The notes under the pieces were generated by a model. It ran no database searches, was not told where the DNA came from, and saw nothing but the letters and a program-made list of their open reading frames with translations. Positions 22,996-35,129 of a DNA stretch of 64,000 bases are shown here, one piece after another. How positions within the stretch are numbered: the first letter of the stretch is position 1; every line of letters begins with the position of its first letter. The DNA is from Platycnemis pennipes (lineage: Eukaryota > Arthropoda > Insecta > Odonata > Platycnemididae). Location of the stretch: assembly GCA_933228895.1 (NCBI GenBank), contig OW121850.1:31319773-31383772 (forward strand), in the 5' to 3' direction. Position numbers and translations under genes: made by a program.

Positions 22996-23322
22996 GTTAT
23001 TTGGGGGAGGTGAACGACAGCTGAGGTTATTTGCACCATTTAGAATAGGTGGGTAGTTTAGCAATGGTAGGGACATTTCGGGTAATAGAGGAAGGATGGA
23101 GAGAAACCCGGCGTCGGAATTAGTCTACTCTTAACGATAACCTCCAAGAGAAACAAGGATTAACGTCGTATCCGACGGACGGAGTACTGAACCTGAAATG
23201 CCTCTCACTAGGCACTCAAGTAGGGACAGGTTTGCCCCCCGAAAAATCTGCCACTGAAAAAATCGATCGCGGGCCCTCGGGATGGGAGGCCAGTACTCTA
23301 GCCACCTCTCCAAACCGATCCC
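22996..23322 (-). mobile_element. tRNA-derived SINE (type 1), minus strand, decayed
   Basis: The reverse complement matches the 36370 copy from the tRNA-like head (GGGATCGGTTTGGAGAGGTGGCTAGAGTACTGGCCTCCC) through GTCCGTCGGA and CCGGGTTTCTCTCC to GACCTC-like AACCTCAGCTG. The B box is mutated to GCGATCGATT, so the internal promoter is probably dead. The full-length extent is otherwise retained. Confidence 0.8.
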
Positions 23323-23329
23323 AAAACAG

Positions 23330-25620
23330 ACGGAGGACACGTTTTTCTCGGTTAGTTTTTGGCCAAGAAATTTGCCTGATAGCTGACACCTAAGGTAAAT
23401 CTCCGGAATGGAAGTGAGCAACCGTTAGTGAAGTGAAAGATTTTTACGGGAGTTGACAAAGAGATGAGTTCATTTTCTTTTGGCTTTGAATTTGGGTGGG
23501 AGTGGTTGGTTTTACTTTCCATGGTTGTACGTGGAATGAAGAAAATCTAGGCATCGGCAAACATTTGCTCTTGAAAATTTAAATTACGCCTTATATATGT
23601 GAGAGATGGATGGATTAATTTGAATAGGTCACACTGGACCTGAATAAACGTCAATTACGGAGCTTCACATTTTGCGGGGCCGAAAAATTGTCAGATTTGA
23701 AAATGAGTGTATTTTTCGAAACTTAAATACATGATTCATGACTAGGAATGATGATTTAAAAAAAATGAAAAATCTCTTTTGTCCGACATATTCGAATAAA
23801 CGACGTAAAGTGTTATTCTCGTAACAAAGTTCAATCGTGTATTTTCCTCTTGTAATCGGAAGCGCTTTTATACTATTTTTTTCTTGCTCAATTATTGCGT
23901 TATGCATGGGTTGAATTGCATCGCAACAAAATTTAACTCGTACTAATTTTCGCTAAAAATCATTGCGAAAGAGACTAATCTGCTGTTCAGCAAACAAAAA
24001 ATTATCAATAAATTCAATAATTGATGCTCTAATGATTTTTGTAGTTTAAATCTTTCATTTCTTATTCATTTTGACGTGCAAAATTATTTCTGTATCAGTG
24101 TAAGACTTCCTCAATCATGGAGGTGCTCCAATTTTCACACTGTAGACCATTCACATTTAATATTTCCAAATTGATTACTTTTACGGATAAAAAATTCGGA
24201 CTTTTTTCCTTGCGGCGCATTACGCGCTTAGCATTAATTGGGAAACACAGGAAAGTTAATTCCTCTCTGTATTTGCTGGGAGTCTAAATGGATCTCACGC
24301 TAATTGATTGTGCCGCACTCTTTTTCACGGGTCCCGTTTGCATTCGAATCAGGCTCAAGCGTACTTTCAACATGGCCGGTCGCGTGAATGTTCTACCGGC
24401 GAGATGTATATCGAAGTAGAATCGCTTTGATATTACTTCTCAACTCGGCTTTGCCAAAGCTGTCGAGTCCCGAGGAATAATTCCATTTCCCGGCACTCGC
24501 CGGATTTTTCCCCAGTGTTAAGAATTTTCCCTTTTTCCTCTTTCGCTTTGTATTCTTTCTCGTCTCCAAATCTCCTCCAATACGCGCGCTCGTCAAAACC
24601 TCGTTACTTTTCTCCCTCTTTTATAAAGGAGAAAAAAAACCCAGACCAGACGAAGAGGTTGTGTTAATACAACTTTGTTTCCGGCTCTTTAGAAACATGG
24701 CAGTAATGAAGTAAGTTTTGGAGGAATATAAGGGCTAATATTTTCGGTGGGGAAAGGCGATTTAATTTGGTGTAGGAAGGCGAGTATTCGTCAAGTGGTA
24801 TAAGGTGCTGAGCGTGCACTGAAACTCCCGTTATTAAATTTGATGTTCAAAATTTTCCAGTTGGCTCGGCGTGTGAAAAATATTTACCAGTGTTGCAAGT
24901 TGTTTCCTTTACATTACTAATGTTCCTTTCTTTCTTTTGGGAGTGTTAACTTCAAAGGCAGGAGAGAGATGGGAATGGAAGTCATGAGTTACTCAGTATT
25001 TTTTGCTATGAGTTACGAGCATAAAAATAATATGGCATTCTTCTTTGTAATATTTTAGCTCTGAAGCCTTAGCTCTGAACTAAAAGAATAGCTGATAAAA
25101 AAGTTTTGACTGTGGGATTCATCATCGAGTGTTTTTTGTGCGGACAGTGTACTTGAACATTTCGATGCCACAGGACAAGAACGTCGCATATCGCACGACC
25201 CATCCTGTAACCCAGTTTTGACTAAAGCAAGAAATAGTAGTGGCTCTCAGTTCTCAAGTCTTCCGATATTAGTCCATGTATCATGCGTCTCCTCCCAAAG
25301 TTGGAAGCCCATCTGGAAGGATAACATTTTGTGAGCCACACAAAGCAATTGATAGCAGCAGTATTGGCTAGATATGTCCAGCGCATCTGAAGTCCATCGC
25401 ATCCCAGGCTTCAGCTGTATAATAATTTGTGGAGTATAATCAAGAAGTGTAATATTTGTTAAATATAGAATTTATTCAAAAATAGTTTGGATTCCCACCA
25501 TCTTTGTTTGCTGCTTAGGCAGGGAAATTAGTGTTGTCGAAGGTTGTTAGATGACTCCGGAAGGAAGATAAGAAGACGGATGATTGCATTAGGATTTAGG
25601 TTGATATATCACGAGGAGGC
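23330..25620. other. AT-rich non-coding stretch
   Basis: No supportable gene or repeat. The minus frame at 24393-24596 is Lys/Arg-rich from a pyrimidine-rich plus strand and is compositional. Confidence 0.6.
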
Positions 25621-26330
25621 GCCGCTCTGATAAATTAACCAAGGCAAATCTTAGTAGTCCTCGCTTTTCTCGATCTCTGCACCATTTCCGACCGTCCGAG
25701 AGCTCTCCGCAACGGGTGGTGGGTCCCACAGGGAATGATCCTGTGGCCGCTTTTCATCCCGAGATGATTGTTTATATTTTACCCAGCGATGATGATGCCT
25801 GTAATCCGGACAAAGTGGCGTCGCCGGGCGACCAGCAACCAGTTACATTTTGAGTCTCCCTCATTCCAAGCGTCGCCTTCTTTCCCTTTTCTCTTCTCCG
25901 TGCGTATCCTCAAACCTCCTGAAGTGTTCATCGTCTCCTTCGCAGAAAACCTCTTCTTGCCTCGCTCTCATCTCCCATTAGGTGCTCGTGGAACGGTGTG
26001 CGGTGGGAAAATGGAGTTTTTGCTCTTCGGGCGACGGCGCTCGGGCTGCCGAGTAGCGTTGTTTTGCCGCCCGTATCAAATTTGTACTCGGTCACGTGGG
26101 AGAGAGAGAAGGGTCATCTTTTAATATTAGATGCGGCCCCTCGCGCATCGCAAACCGTTGTGCGGCGGGGGATGGAGGGATCTTGGAGCCATTTCTTCCC
26201 TTTTTTCTAGGAACGTGCGATGGACGAACTTATCGCTGGTATCGCGATACGAGTTAAATTCTGCATCAATGCTCATGCATCAGCAACCCGAATTCACCCC
26301 GCAGTTTCCTGGTGACGATTTGCCACCGTG
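25620..26330. other. GC-rich island
   Basis: A CpG-containing block with overlapping plus-strand frames (118, 70 and 66 codons) that lack domain features. No acceptor-donor pair fits any of them. It could be a regulatory island or retroelement debris; I cannot decide. The following 26330-27950 is AT-rich with no recognised feature. Confidence 0.3.
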
Positions 26331-28304
26331 ATTCTTACAAATGTAATAAGGCAGCAGTCAAGCATAGCCTGAATGGAATAGACCTATCGATGAAAATATT
26401 TTTTTCCAGAAAGTGGAAGTATTCTTGCGTTTCGTGCTTCTTTGACAGGCCACATAAAACTTAATTCAGATCTTCCGAGGTGGAGCGTTTAATTCATAGT
26501 ACATTTATGACCATGTTTTGGAGTAATTAACTCTGTGAAATTAAGATATTAGCGTCAACTTTGCAACCGAAAGCTAAAAAAACCAAAACTTGCATAAAAA
26601 TACACGTATCAATAATCAATATCACTGAAATCACTAGTTCTTAAGACACATTCAAACAATTAACTACGCTTTAGGGTCAGAAACAGTACTGATCATCACT
26701 CTCATTAATATTCGGCACCCAAAGTACACAATATTCTTCCAGGAGAATGCTACAAAAACTTTCCTTTCCTAAAGTAGGTTAGTTTGATCGCCTCTCTACT
26801 AATTAGCAGTTAAATTGCGCTCACAGAAGTAAACTAACTAAAAACTCTTTCACTTCAAACCCAGTGCTCTTTCCTAGTGCACTTATTATTTTCTTATTTA
26901 ATTTTTGATTCTTTTAACAAACTAAATTATTAAATTAATTTAATTTTCTTCTTTAATTCATATTACTCTCTTTTGCATGCCTGTGATGTAACTTTTGATC
27001 CTCCATTGTTCTCGGGGCAGAATAATCTGACGGTGAGAGATTTCCTTTACCCGCCCAAAATATGCATGCATTTACTTTTTGGGAGCTAGATGGAAAGGAA
27101 TGCCGACTCTATAATGGATACCAATAGCCGATAAACTTATTCCCAGAGACCTCGCATAAATATGGCAAACATTTTGATAATATCCTTCATTTACCGAACT
27201 ATTTAGATAAGATATTTGGAATATTCTCTATGGGATTCCGATTGCATTCCCATAAAGGAATGGTACATTAATTGCTAAAATTTTCCCCCTCAAAAGAATT
27301 TCTCGTTGGTAATACAATTACTTTTATGAACTCTTTCATACTAGCAATGAATATAGGGTAAGGGTTGCTGAAATATTTTCGTTAATTTTTTATGGGTTCT
27401 TTTTTATTCTATATTAGCGGTAGTTGCAGAGGCTTATGTTCAGACTTTTTTTCTTAATCTTCAAATCTCAACTACATGAAAGTAGTTTAGTACGAATGAC
27501 ACCTTTTCGTAGCAAAATGTTGTCCAATTCTATTAACCTAATATTTAACGCTGTCTTATAAACTGAGAAAGAGTATTTTTAGACACATAGTTAATTTTAC
27601 TTCGAGGAAATTCTCAATCACATAACATTATGTATATTACATACTATGTAATTCGTCATTTATTACGCAAAAGATACGTGACATTTTTCTATAAATAAGG
27701 AGGCCAACTGGATTTTGTTAGCAAATCATTTATACCAAAATAGTATTCATTCATAAAATTACAGAGAATTTTGTAAAGAATTTTATATCCTTTTAGCTAA
27801 CAAATTAAGCTGGCGATTCGGCCACTACCTAATTCCTTTACGTCACACAATTACATTGAAGGGAGTGTTTTACATTCATGTCTGTGGTATTTGTACTGCA
27901 AGGATTTCCTTTATTTTTTCGTTGTACCTGGTGTTGCAGAGTCCACGTTGAGGGGTTTATTTCGCTTCCACCGCACGGTTCCCTCTCCCCGCGTCTGACT
28001 TCGTAGGTCCCCTCATTCTTTTTGTGAGACTCCAAAGTTCCTTCACCCTTAATTTCTCCGGCTTTTCTTATTTGTGACCTGCCTCGCTCTCTCAACTTTA
28101 TTTTTCCTCTTTTCTGTCCCTTAAACTTATTTCCTTCTTCCTTCTCTAATTCTGAGTGCTTCTTTTGAGGTACGCCATTTATTTCCTGTCACTGATTGCA
28201 TTTGATCGATTCATCTTTTTTTAACGGATCTTGGTGTAGAACCATAATTTATTTATGCGTAGTTTTCTTGTAATAGTAGCGTACATACCTATGCATTTTT
28301 TATG

Positions 28305-28315
28305 CTTGTATTTAA
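28305..28315. repeat. Target-site duplication, left copy
   Basis: CTTGTATTTAA here is repeated exactly at 28853-28863, immediately on the other side of the retrotransposon fragment. An 11-bp perfect duplication at both ends is the signature of target-primed insertion. Confidence 0.8.
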
Positions 28316-28852
28316 TCATCATCATCATTGGTCAACAATCCTAGGATTGGTTTGACGCAGCTTTCCACTCGATTCTTCTATCGGCCAACCTTTTCATTGT
28401 GACGTAATTATTCTCCTTTACATTCATCACAACCTGTTCCATGTATCTCATACGAGGCCTGCCTTTTCCAATCTTCCCGTTCACTTTTCCCTCGACGATA
28501 GACTTCATCAGGCCATCGTGTCTTGAGATATGGCCGATTAAGTTTTCTTTTCTTCTTTTTAGAGTTGTCAGCAGACTTCTCTTTTCTCCTACTCTTCTTA
28601 GCACTTCCTTGTTACTTACTCGGCCGATCCATTTAATATTCAGCATTCTTCTGTAGCACCACCTTTCAAATGCTTCTACCCTTTTCTTCTCCGCTGCTCT
28701 CATCGTCCATGATTCACTGCCGTAAAGAAAAATGCTCCAGATGTATGTTCTGATGAACTGTTTCCTTACTTCAATGCTTGTATTTCCTGCTGTAAGTAGA
28801 TTCTTCTTTTGAAAGAATGCCCTCTTTGCCTGGGCTATTCTACTGACTATTT
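28316..28852 (-). mobile_element. Non-LTR retrotransposon 3' fragment, reverse transcriptase C-terminus, copy 1
   Basis: The minus strand carries one open frame over the whole insert (about 28850 down to the stop near 28341, some 170 codons). It reads EIVSRIAQAKRAFFQKKNLL, then FIRTYIWSIFLYGSESWTM, EAFERWCYRRMLNIKW, SNKEVLRRVGEKRSLLTTL, LIGHISRHDGL and GKGRPRMRYMEQVV. This is the well-known C-terminal region of insect endonuclease-reverse transcriptases of RTE/CR1/jockey-type LINEs, downstream of the catalytic palm, so no catalytic motif is included. The 3' end is a short ATGATGATGA tail rather than poly(A). It is flanked by 11-bp target-site duplications, and its 5' end is the same as in copy 2. 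It is intact in frame but non-autonomous. Confidence 0.88.
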
Positions 28853-28863
28853 CTTGTATTTAA
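28853..28863. repeat. Target-site duplication, right copy
   Basis: This CTTGTATTTAA is identical to 28305-28315 and defines the 5' boundary of the minus-strand insertion. Confidence 0.8.
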
Positions 28864-28869
28864 CAAAAT

Positions 28870-29630
28870 ATTGAATACATATTTAGACAAAAGTAATATG
28901 ACTTTTCTGAAAGGCGGAGGTTGAAAGAGGATCTTTCTTAGCTGATAAAGAATGATGAAAGAGAGCTTCTCACTTAAGTATTGTAAATTTTACAAAATAA
29001 ATAGTCTGGTGGCTAAGGGATCGAATACATTTTTTTCGGTCAATCTGAGCTACTACTAGCGCTCACTACAATAAGAATCAACGAATCCATAAGAAAGTAA
29101 ATGGTTTTTGGTAAAACATACTGATATGATTTTAAATGAAATTAAAATTTAATATTTATGGCATAGTTTTTAGGACTATGATGTCCCCATGGGGTCTATA
29201 ATATAGTTTAAATCATATTCATCCGTTAAGGTGCTCTACTAAACTTGAATCTTGTCACCATTACAGCTTCACTAAGCACAATCTTCTATGCGTAAGTATT
29301 TTTTTATTTGAAAAATACTTCTTAAATGAAGTTTGCTTTCGCCTTCTTTGCAACTGTTTGAAATAGCCCAAGATGTTTGAAGTGGATAATAGTTGTGGCT
29401 GATTAACTGTTTGCTAAACATAGAAGTAGGGGTAAATAATTAAATAATTAGATGTAATACTACCTAAAATATTCTCAATGACATTGGAAAAATTCGCTAT
29501 AATTATCGCTTGAAAAAAATCGCAGAAAAACAGGAGCAAGATAGAAGCGTCAGTTTTATCCCTTAGTTTTCGTCTGCATTAAATTATGGTCCCGTGCTTC
29601 TGATTACTGGCACCATTTCTTTTCACGGCC
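28870..29630. other. AT-rich non-coding stretch
   Basis: Nothing recognised beyond short runs of A and T. There are no open frames of note. Confidence 0.6.
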
Positions 29631-29639
29631 CTGACACTC

Positions 29640-30370
29640 TTTACCTTTACCTTTTAACTCTCCCGTCCGTACCCGCATGATACATATCTCGGCCATCTTC
29701 CATTAGGTCTCCACTCCCATATTTCCTCGACTTCTCCCGTTTCATTTTGTCTCTTCGCCCAATTTCCCTTCTGCTCACATTCTCACCCGCTCCCACCCTC
29801 GCTCCTAAATCCCACTCCGGCTTGCTTCTGCCTTCATATTTCTCTTCCCCCAAGCAGTTCCCTTCCTTCACCACACCCCACCCCCTTTCCAAACCGTCAT
29901 CCACCGTGTCCCCTCCCGCTTGGCTCTCGGCGATGGACGTTCAGAAATCTTTAAGTGGTTGGGCTGGCGTGGCTCTAAATCGATAACCAGTGTGCCCTCT
30001 AATGTGTGTTACGTCCACCGTCATCTTGGGTGTCCTCCAAGTGAGTGGTGTGCTCTTGAGTCGCTCCATCCTGAGCATTTCCACTGCACCACATTTTCCC
30101 CGCATTATCGCCCTCTTAAACTTCTTATCGTCTTCCATTTTTCATGCTGCCCGAAATCCCCATTTTTTTTCTCCCCCAGTATTCTTGCTCTCCAGCCTCT
30201 CTTTACTTCCTCCAAACTCCGTGTTCTTTTTCTCCTTTGCCTTCCTTGATAGCTCCTCACCTCTCAGTAATCCTCACAATTCATCTGCGTGTCGATTTTC
30301 TCCAGTGACTTCCTTCTTGGATAGTCAGCCCCCTTTAATTTTTCTTCTCGAGCTCAACAGCTGAAAACAC
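29640..30370. other. Pyrimidine-rich island
   Basis: The plus strand is strongly CT-rich, giving Ser/Pro/Leu/Phe-rich plus frames (79-124 codons) and a Gly/Glu/Arg-rich minus frame (29647-29904). This composition alone explains the open frames. The middle (about 29930-30140) is less biased and might derive from a mobile element, but I recognise no motif. Confidence 0.35.
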
Positions 30371-30544
30371 ACCACGCCAAGCTCACCCAATGACCTCTAA
30401 GATTTCGATTCACAGTCATGCAGCGGTGCGCTCCATGCTATGGTCGTAATCAATCACATTTGCACCGATAAAATTTTAATCACTCTCACCCTCTCCCGTT
30501 TGCTCCGAAATCATTTTTCTTGTAACTGTAGTTCTGCTTCTTAG

Positions 30545-30690
30545 TGGGCGGTGGCGGTGGAGTAAATCCCTCGTCTGTCAATCGCAGGTTTCAATTCCCA
30601 CCCTAGGAGGATTTTCATTGTCCGTGTCAGGGATATTAGTGGTTGGGTAATCTGTTAATTGTAAGAGAAACTAGACAGTCCCAAATTCGC
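30545..30690 (+). mobile_element. tRNA-like SINE (type 3), plus strand
   Basis: GGCGGTGGCGGTGGAGTAAATCCCTCGTCTG resembles an A-box region and D arm, and CAGGTTTCAATTCCCACCC about 40 bases on is a decayed B box with its flanking stem. It aligns by eye with the unit at 52595 (GGCGGTGGGGTTAAAGCCCTC .. GGATTCAAATTCCGTCC). The 3' end is unclear and no target-site duplication was found. Confidence 0.5.
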
Positions 30691-30825
30691 TGATCAATAA
30701 AGACAAGTTTAATTTTAATTTTAACACTGCTCCTTTCAAAATTCTCGTAGAATTCTGTCGGAGTAGTAAGTTTTTAGGTCCTCCAACTGCTTACGTTATC
30801 GCCCTGTCTAACCTAAACACTATGT

Positions 30826-30897
30826 CCGAGGCGTGATTTGAACCCCAAAAATTTGGGTTGTCAAGCCGAGACGTTACACACCTGACTACCGTGGTTG
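30826..30897 (-). mobile_element. tRNA-like SINE head, minus strand
   Basis: The reverse complement reads CCAACCACGGTAGTCAGGTGTGTAACG (A box and D-arm-like) and, 32 bases on, GGGGTTCAAATCACGCC (good B box at plus 30832-30845). Together with an intervening anticodon-arm-like segment, it resembles most of a tRNA but does not complete an acceptor stem. It is probably a SINE head; its tail would extend toward lower coordinates, facing the unit at 30545. Confidence 0.5.
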
Positions 30898-30899
30898 GA

Positions 30900-32290
30900 A
30901 TTGCTGCTGGATTGCGTTAACTTTCTCACCAGCCCATGAACTAAAACATTAAGCAGTCCGGGTTGAAAATTTCCTAAACGACCAGGGTTGTGTTCCACTA
31001 GAACCATATGGTTCTCCAATATTTCGCAGATGAATTAGGAGCCACCATAGCATCACTGTCGGTGAAATCCAGGGAAGGTTGATGAGGGACCCCGATAAAA
31101 CACCGTTGAACTGGGGCGACGAACCGATTCCATTAGCAGCCCTCTCACAGATCTTTTTTTTTTGGTGGTCTCGCAATTTCGGGATCACGTTGAGAAACTT
31201 GCGCCGAGAGCCAACGCTGTGGCGCTAGTATCGCGGTTGCCACCACCCTTGGAGCGCTTATTGACAGAAAACCCGACGTGTGAAATTCGAATTTGGTGAG
31301 CTGCTGCATAACGAGGTCGCATATGCCTGGGAATTCAGCACCCCATGTTTGCATTTAGAATGTCCTTCCCGTTTTTATGAATAAACAATCTTGTTTAGGC
31401 CTGATGAATGTTTACCGAGTAGTGAACAGTAATTGAACGCGAATCACTTAGTAATTTTAGGCTTAGTAATCTCGATCTCTCGAATTTTAGGTTTAAGTAG
31501 CTGGTAATAATTATAAGTGCGGGCGCATTTGAATGCAATTTGGATATTATTATCTGTACGAGTGGAAGTTTTCTTCACAATATTTTTCGCTAAAATAAAG
31601 TTTGAAACTCGACCTGGGTATGTGAATTTACGCAGTTTGTTTTTAATTTCAGTGATTGTGCTCATATTATGGCTTGTCTATTTGATTTTTTACTGAACCT
31701 CGTTCTTGTCATTTAAACCTTCGAAACTTTTATTGCTTACCCGTATGATACACGAATCACGTCCATACACAAATATTTCCCAATCAAGTAACAAAAGGCT
31801 TTGTAGACATTGAGTGAATGAGTTTCCGTATTTTCATTCCATGAACGAGTCCGTTGGTACTTTTTTATACAAGCATGTTCGAAATATGCGGCAAGAGAAT
31901 CATCAAAGAATGATAAACTATATTTTTTCAAGTTCTATATACACAGGTAATATGCCTAGTTCAGATTTTATGATAAACACCTTGAGGGCATAGGTTTGTG
32001 AGGTTAATTACTAATATCGGAATAGTTTGTTATTATGTCAGCAAGCTTTTTCGTATCTATAAGTCGTAAATAAGGTTTTCAATCAAATGCATTCGTATAT
32101 CTATGTATTGTATCTAGCTGTGAATCTAGTAATGCCATATAGGGAATATTTGGCAATATAATGTCTATAATAATAATAATATAAATCTCCCTCTTAACCC
32201 CTTCCCTCATTTATATTTTTCCTGTCCCTGACTTAAAGCAGATCGCAGAAATCTAATTTTGAGATGTCATAACGTGTCAAATTCATAAAA
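30900..32290. other. Non-coding stretch
   Basis: No gene recognised. The frames on the minus strand at 30949-31354 and 31444-31931 have no motifs. A short TAATAATAATAAT run occurs at about 32169-32182. Confidence 0.5.
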
Positions 32291-32299
32291 TTTTCCCGT

Positions 32300-32990
32300 T
32301 GAATCCGTCTATCTCGGAGATTTCTCTCTCCAACCCACAGAGCGTGGTCCTAGAGCGGGTATTCTGGCCTCCACAAACCGAAATTGGTGATAAAAGTTGG
32401 GAGGACGTGGGGGTTTGATTCCACAGTGGCAAAACGCACGAAATAAAGCCGAACGAAGAAGGGAACTGTGGTTCTCGGAAGTGTGAGAGTGGACTCCTTC
32501 CCAAACGACGACCCCTGACCCCGGTCCATGGATCCCCCTGCCGTCCTCATTTCTTCTTAAACTCGGGAACTTCTCTTTCTCCACATTTCTTCGCTCCTTC
32601 GGCTCGCCCAAACTAGTGAGTGCTCCATCTCCGCGGATTACTTTTCCCGAGAACTCATTCTCAGAGAGGGGAAAATATTCCCTTCCCTGCAGCCTCCTCT
32701 TTAATTCTGCGCTTTGCCTCATCCGTTTCTCGCGAAAAAAATGAAAGCCTTGAAATAAAATGAAATAACTGAGGAGAAAAGAGAGATGGAGGTACCCCTC
32801 CGTCATATCCCAACCGCCACCTCACCGACCTTTCCCTTAGCTCTCTTTTGTTTTCCCCACCCTCCCTCCCATCCCACCCCCCCCCCCCTCTCCTTCCTCC
32901 TCCCCCTCTCATCTTTCTCGCCCTCCAAGCCACCACACCCCGGAATTATTTTTCGACTGTTCCTGAGACTGTCGAGGTGATGTACGGCAG
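32300..32990. other. GC-rich island with a C-run
   Basis: The minus strand is open for up to 165 codons (32309-32806) in an Arg/Glu/Ser-rich frame, and the plus strand shows pyrimidine-rich frames. A run of twelve C residues lies at 32877-32888 inside a long pyrimidine tract. No domain or splice pair supports a gene, and I read it as compositionally biased non-coding DNA. Confidence 0.35.
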
Positions 32991-33235
32991 TGGGGGGAAA
33001 GAGTCGACACTTTTTGACCTACTGCACTTCAAGTGCCTACCTCGGATAAATGTGATGGCTTACATTTTTGCTCTGCATATTTTTTAAAATAATAATTCTT
33101 CATTCAACTTTTTTTCCGACAGGCGGAGCTAACTCCCCGAGTTGTTCCAAATTCGCCATTCATTTTCGTGTCCCTACACTCGCGTACCTGGCTCATATGG
33201 GTTACTTTTTGTCACTAGGATTCAGGCAAAAAAAA

Positions 33236-33490
33236 TTACTCTTGCGTGGCGCGTTCGGTTTCAGGGCTTTCTCTTTGAGGCTCCGTGACGTTTTCTTTGT
33301 CTCCGTAACATTCAAGAAGACGCCCATTCATGTTTACGTAGGCGTAATATTTGTCATCTAGGGAAATGGCGGCTTCGTGGACATTTTTGTCAGCAGAAAA
33401 ATCGAAATTTGTATGCTTGACGAGTAATCCGTTTTCCCTCCGCACTTTGGGAAATCTTCGTAAAGAAGCTTTGTTGTAGATTCTTTAATA
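33236..33490 (-). pseudogene. Degraded coding-like tract, unrecognised
   Basis: On the minus strand a frame of about 80 codons contains KVRRENGLLVKHTNFDFSAD, then NVHEAAISLDDKYYAYVNMNG, then RLLECYGDKEN. The S-L-D-D-K-Y-Y-A-Y-x-x-x-N-G-R-L phrase resembles the end of one and start of the next strand in WD40-type repeats. The overlapping frame after that point also reads coding-like (LNVTETKKTSRSLKEKALKP), as if a frameshift split a gene. There is no good initiation site and the length is far below any complete WD40 protein. It could be an exon, a processed-pseudogene fragment or chance. Confidence 0.2.
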
Positions 33491-34304
33491 AATGCAGAGA
33501 TTCTGCCCGCGTTTCTCTGCCCTTTGCATTCAGGAAAATAGTCAGGTACTGAATTGAGCGGGGGAAAAATTAAATCGTTCAGAGATCGCTAGAGAGGACA
33601 CGGTTGAGCTCTGGTCTTGCGTTTTCGAAAACAGGTAATTTCTTCCAAAAAGAACAATCTTAAGCCTTCGTCCAAGTTTAAAATTTCTTCTTGCTGAGCC
33701 AGTATGTCATATATTACGACTTTTTCATTTCAAAGTAACTTCTCCCGGAGGAAAACTTATGCCCTGCAAACATCCTCGAGTGCATCCTCGACTGACTGCA
33801 AAATATTACAAATTCTCATCTGTTCATTTATTTGTTACTCTTCTGAACCTTTTGCGGATTTTTAACTTTCTTGCGAATTATTCTGGACCCACATGAGAAT
33901 CGGCAGTTCCTATCATTCATATTTATTATTAAAAATACATTTAGGTACGCATCGTGAATTCAACTTCCAGAATTACGAAATATGTCGCCTTATTGGCTTC
34001 CTGAGGTTGGGTGCTGGTATTTGCGAGTGGATGAAAAACTAATTCACTTGGCTATAGGAGTGGCCCCAAGTGGCTTAACAGACTCTTCAACCATACTCCA
34101 CCAATTCTCACTTAATAAATATGGTCGTGTAATTAATGATAATATTCCATATTATTTAGGCATTCCATTAAAAATGGGGTTGCAAATTGATGATGGCATC
34201 ATAAATGAATTTTAAAAACAAGAAATTTTTATAGTCAATTCCGCAGAACACTTCCACATTTCTGATAAATAATTCTTAATCTGAAAGGAACATCAAAGAA
34301 ATGA

Positions 34305-34990
34305 TTATTCCTTCAACAAAGATTTATGAACTTTTAGTGACGATATTATAAATGTGTTCATATTTCTATTTTCAAGGTATTTTAATATTTGAATACTATC
34401 TTCATTAGCGAAAAGAGCATAATGAAATCGAGAAAACTTCCTGGAAATAGAATAGCAAAAAAATTCAAATTCTTTTCCCGCCCATTGAATAAAAACATCC
34501 TCTTGAGGATCTGGATTTTTTTCTCTCCTTGTATTGTTAAATTTACCAAGAATGATGTTTATCCTACACAAAATCAGGTTTGAAAATTTTATTTATTCCT
34601 TAGATTTTAACCTTAAAATTTCGAAAGCATTTTCAAGCCTTCTTAGCCCTGATTTTATTTGATTCGGCTTAAAAAATACCTCCTCCTGAGTAAGGTCTCT
34701 GTCTAATGGCGTGTGGGATTTTGCCCTCATTTTTTGGTTGTAAATGTGGACATTTCCATCGGCGAGCGTTGCAGTCCCCTGTAAAATTCCACTCTCATCA
34801 ATCATGCATTCAATTCATCGTCATTCAAGTCGCTGTGCGGATCTCGCTTATAATTTATCAAACCATCTCTCCGAAGAACCGAGGCAGTTTCTATCCGATT
34901 GTCACCTCTCATGAAGACGTTCTCCTTCGCATTGAATGTCTCTCTGTGGAAGAGGAAAACAATCTGAGCCATGGAGTCGAAACAAGGTTT
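34305..34990 (-). pseudogene. Degraded coding-like tract with one stop and one frame shift
   Basis: On the minus strand three open segments follow each other. A 56-codon frame starts MAQIVFLFHRETFNAKE and ends ..NDDELNA (about 34972-34802). A shifted frame starts MIDESGILQGTATLADGN and ends ..ILRLKSKE (34805-34593). After a single TAA and six codons, the same frame continues MCRINIILGKFNN..SLLKE (34571-34305). Residue usage looks protein-like, yet I cannot name a family. Before the MAQ frame there is no promoter, and inside it TTTTCCTCTTCCACAG could act as an acceptor. This may be a decayed gene or chance. Confidence 0.22.
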
Positions 34991-35129
34991 TGTTGGCTTG
35001 TTTTCTTAATACCACCACCTCGATTCAATTCGTCCCCAATTCGTCGTAAAGAAATCCCGAAATGAGAGAGAAATGTATTGTAGAATAGAGATGCTACTTC
35101 ACGAAACGAAATTAAGAAGTATTCCCGTC

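Noticed and set aside
34800..34810. Overlapping stop/start (ATGA) between two minus-strand frames as translational coupling
   Set aside because: A prokaryotic reading that does not suit the eukaryotic context; a frameshifted remnant is more plausible.
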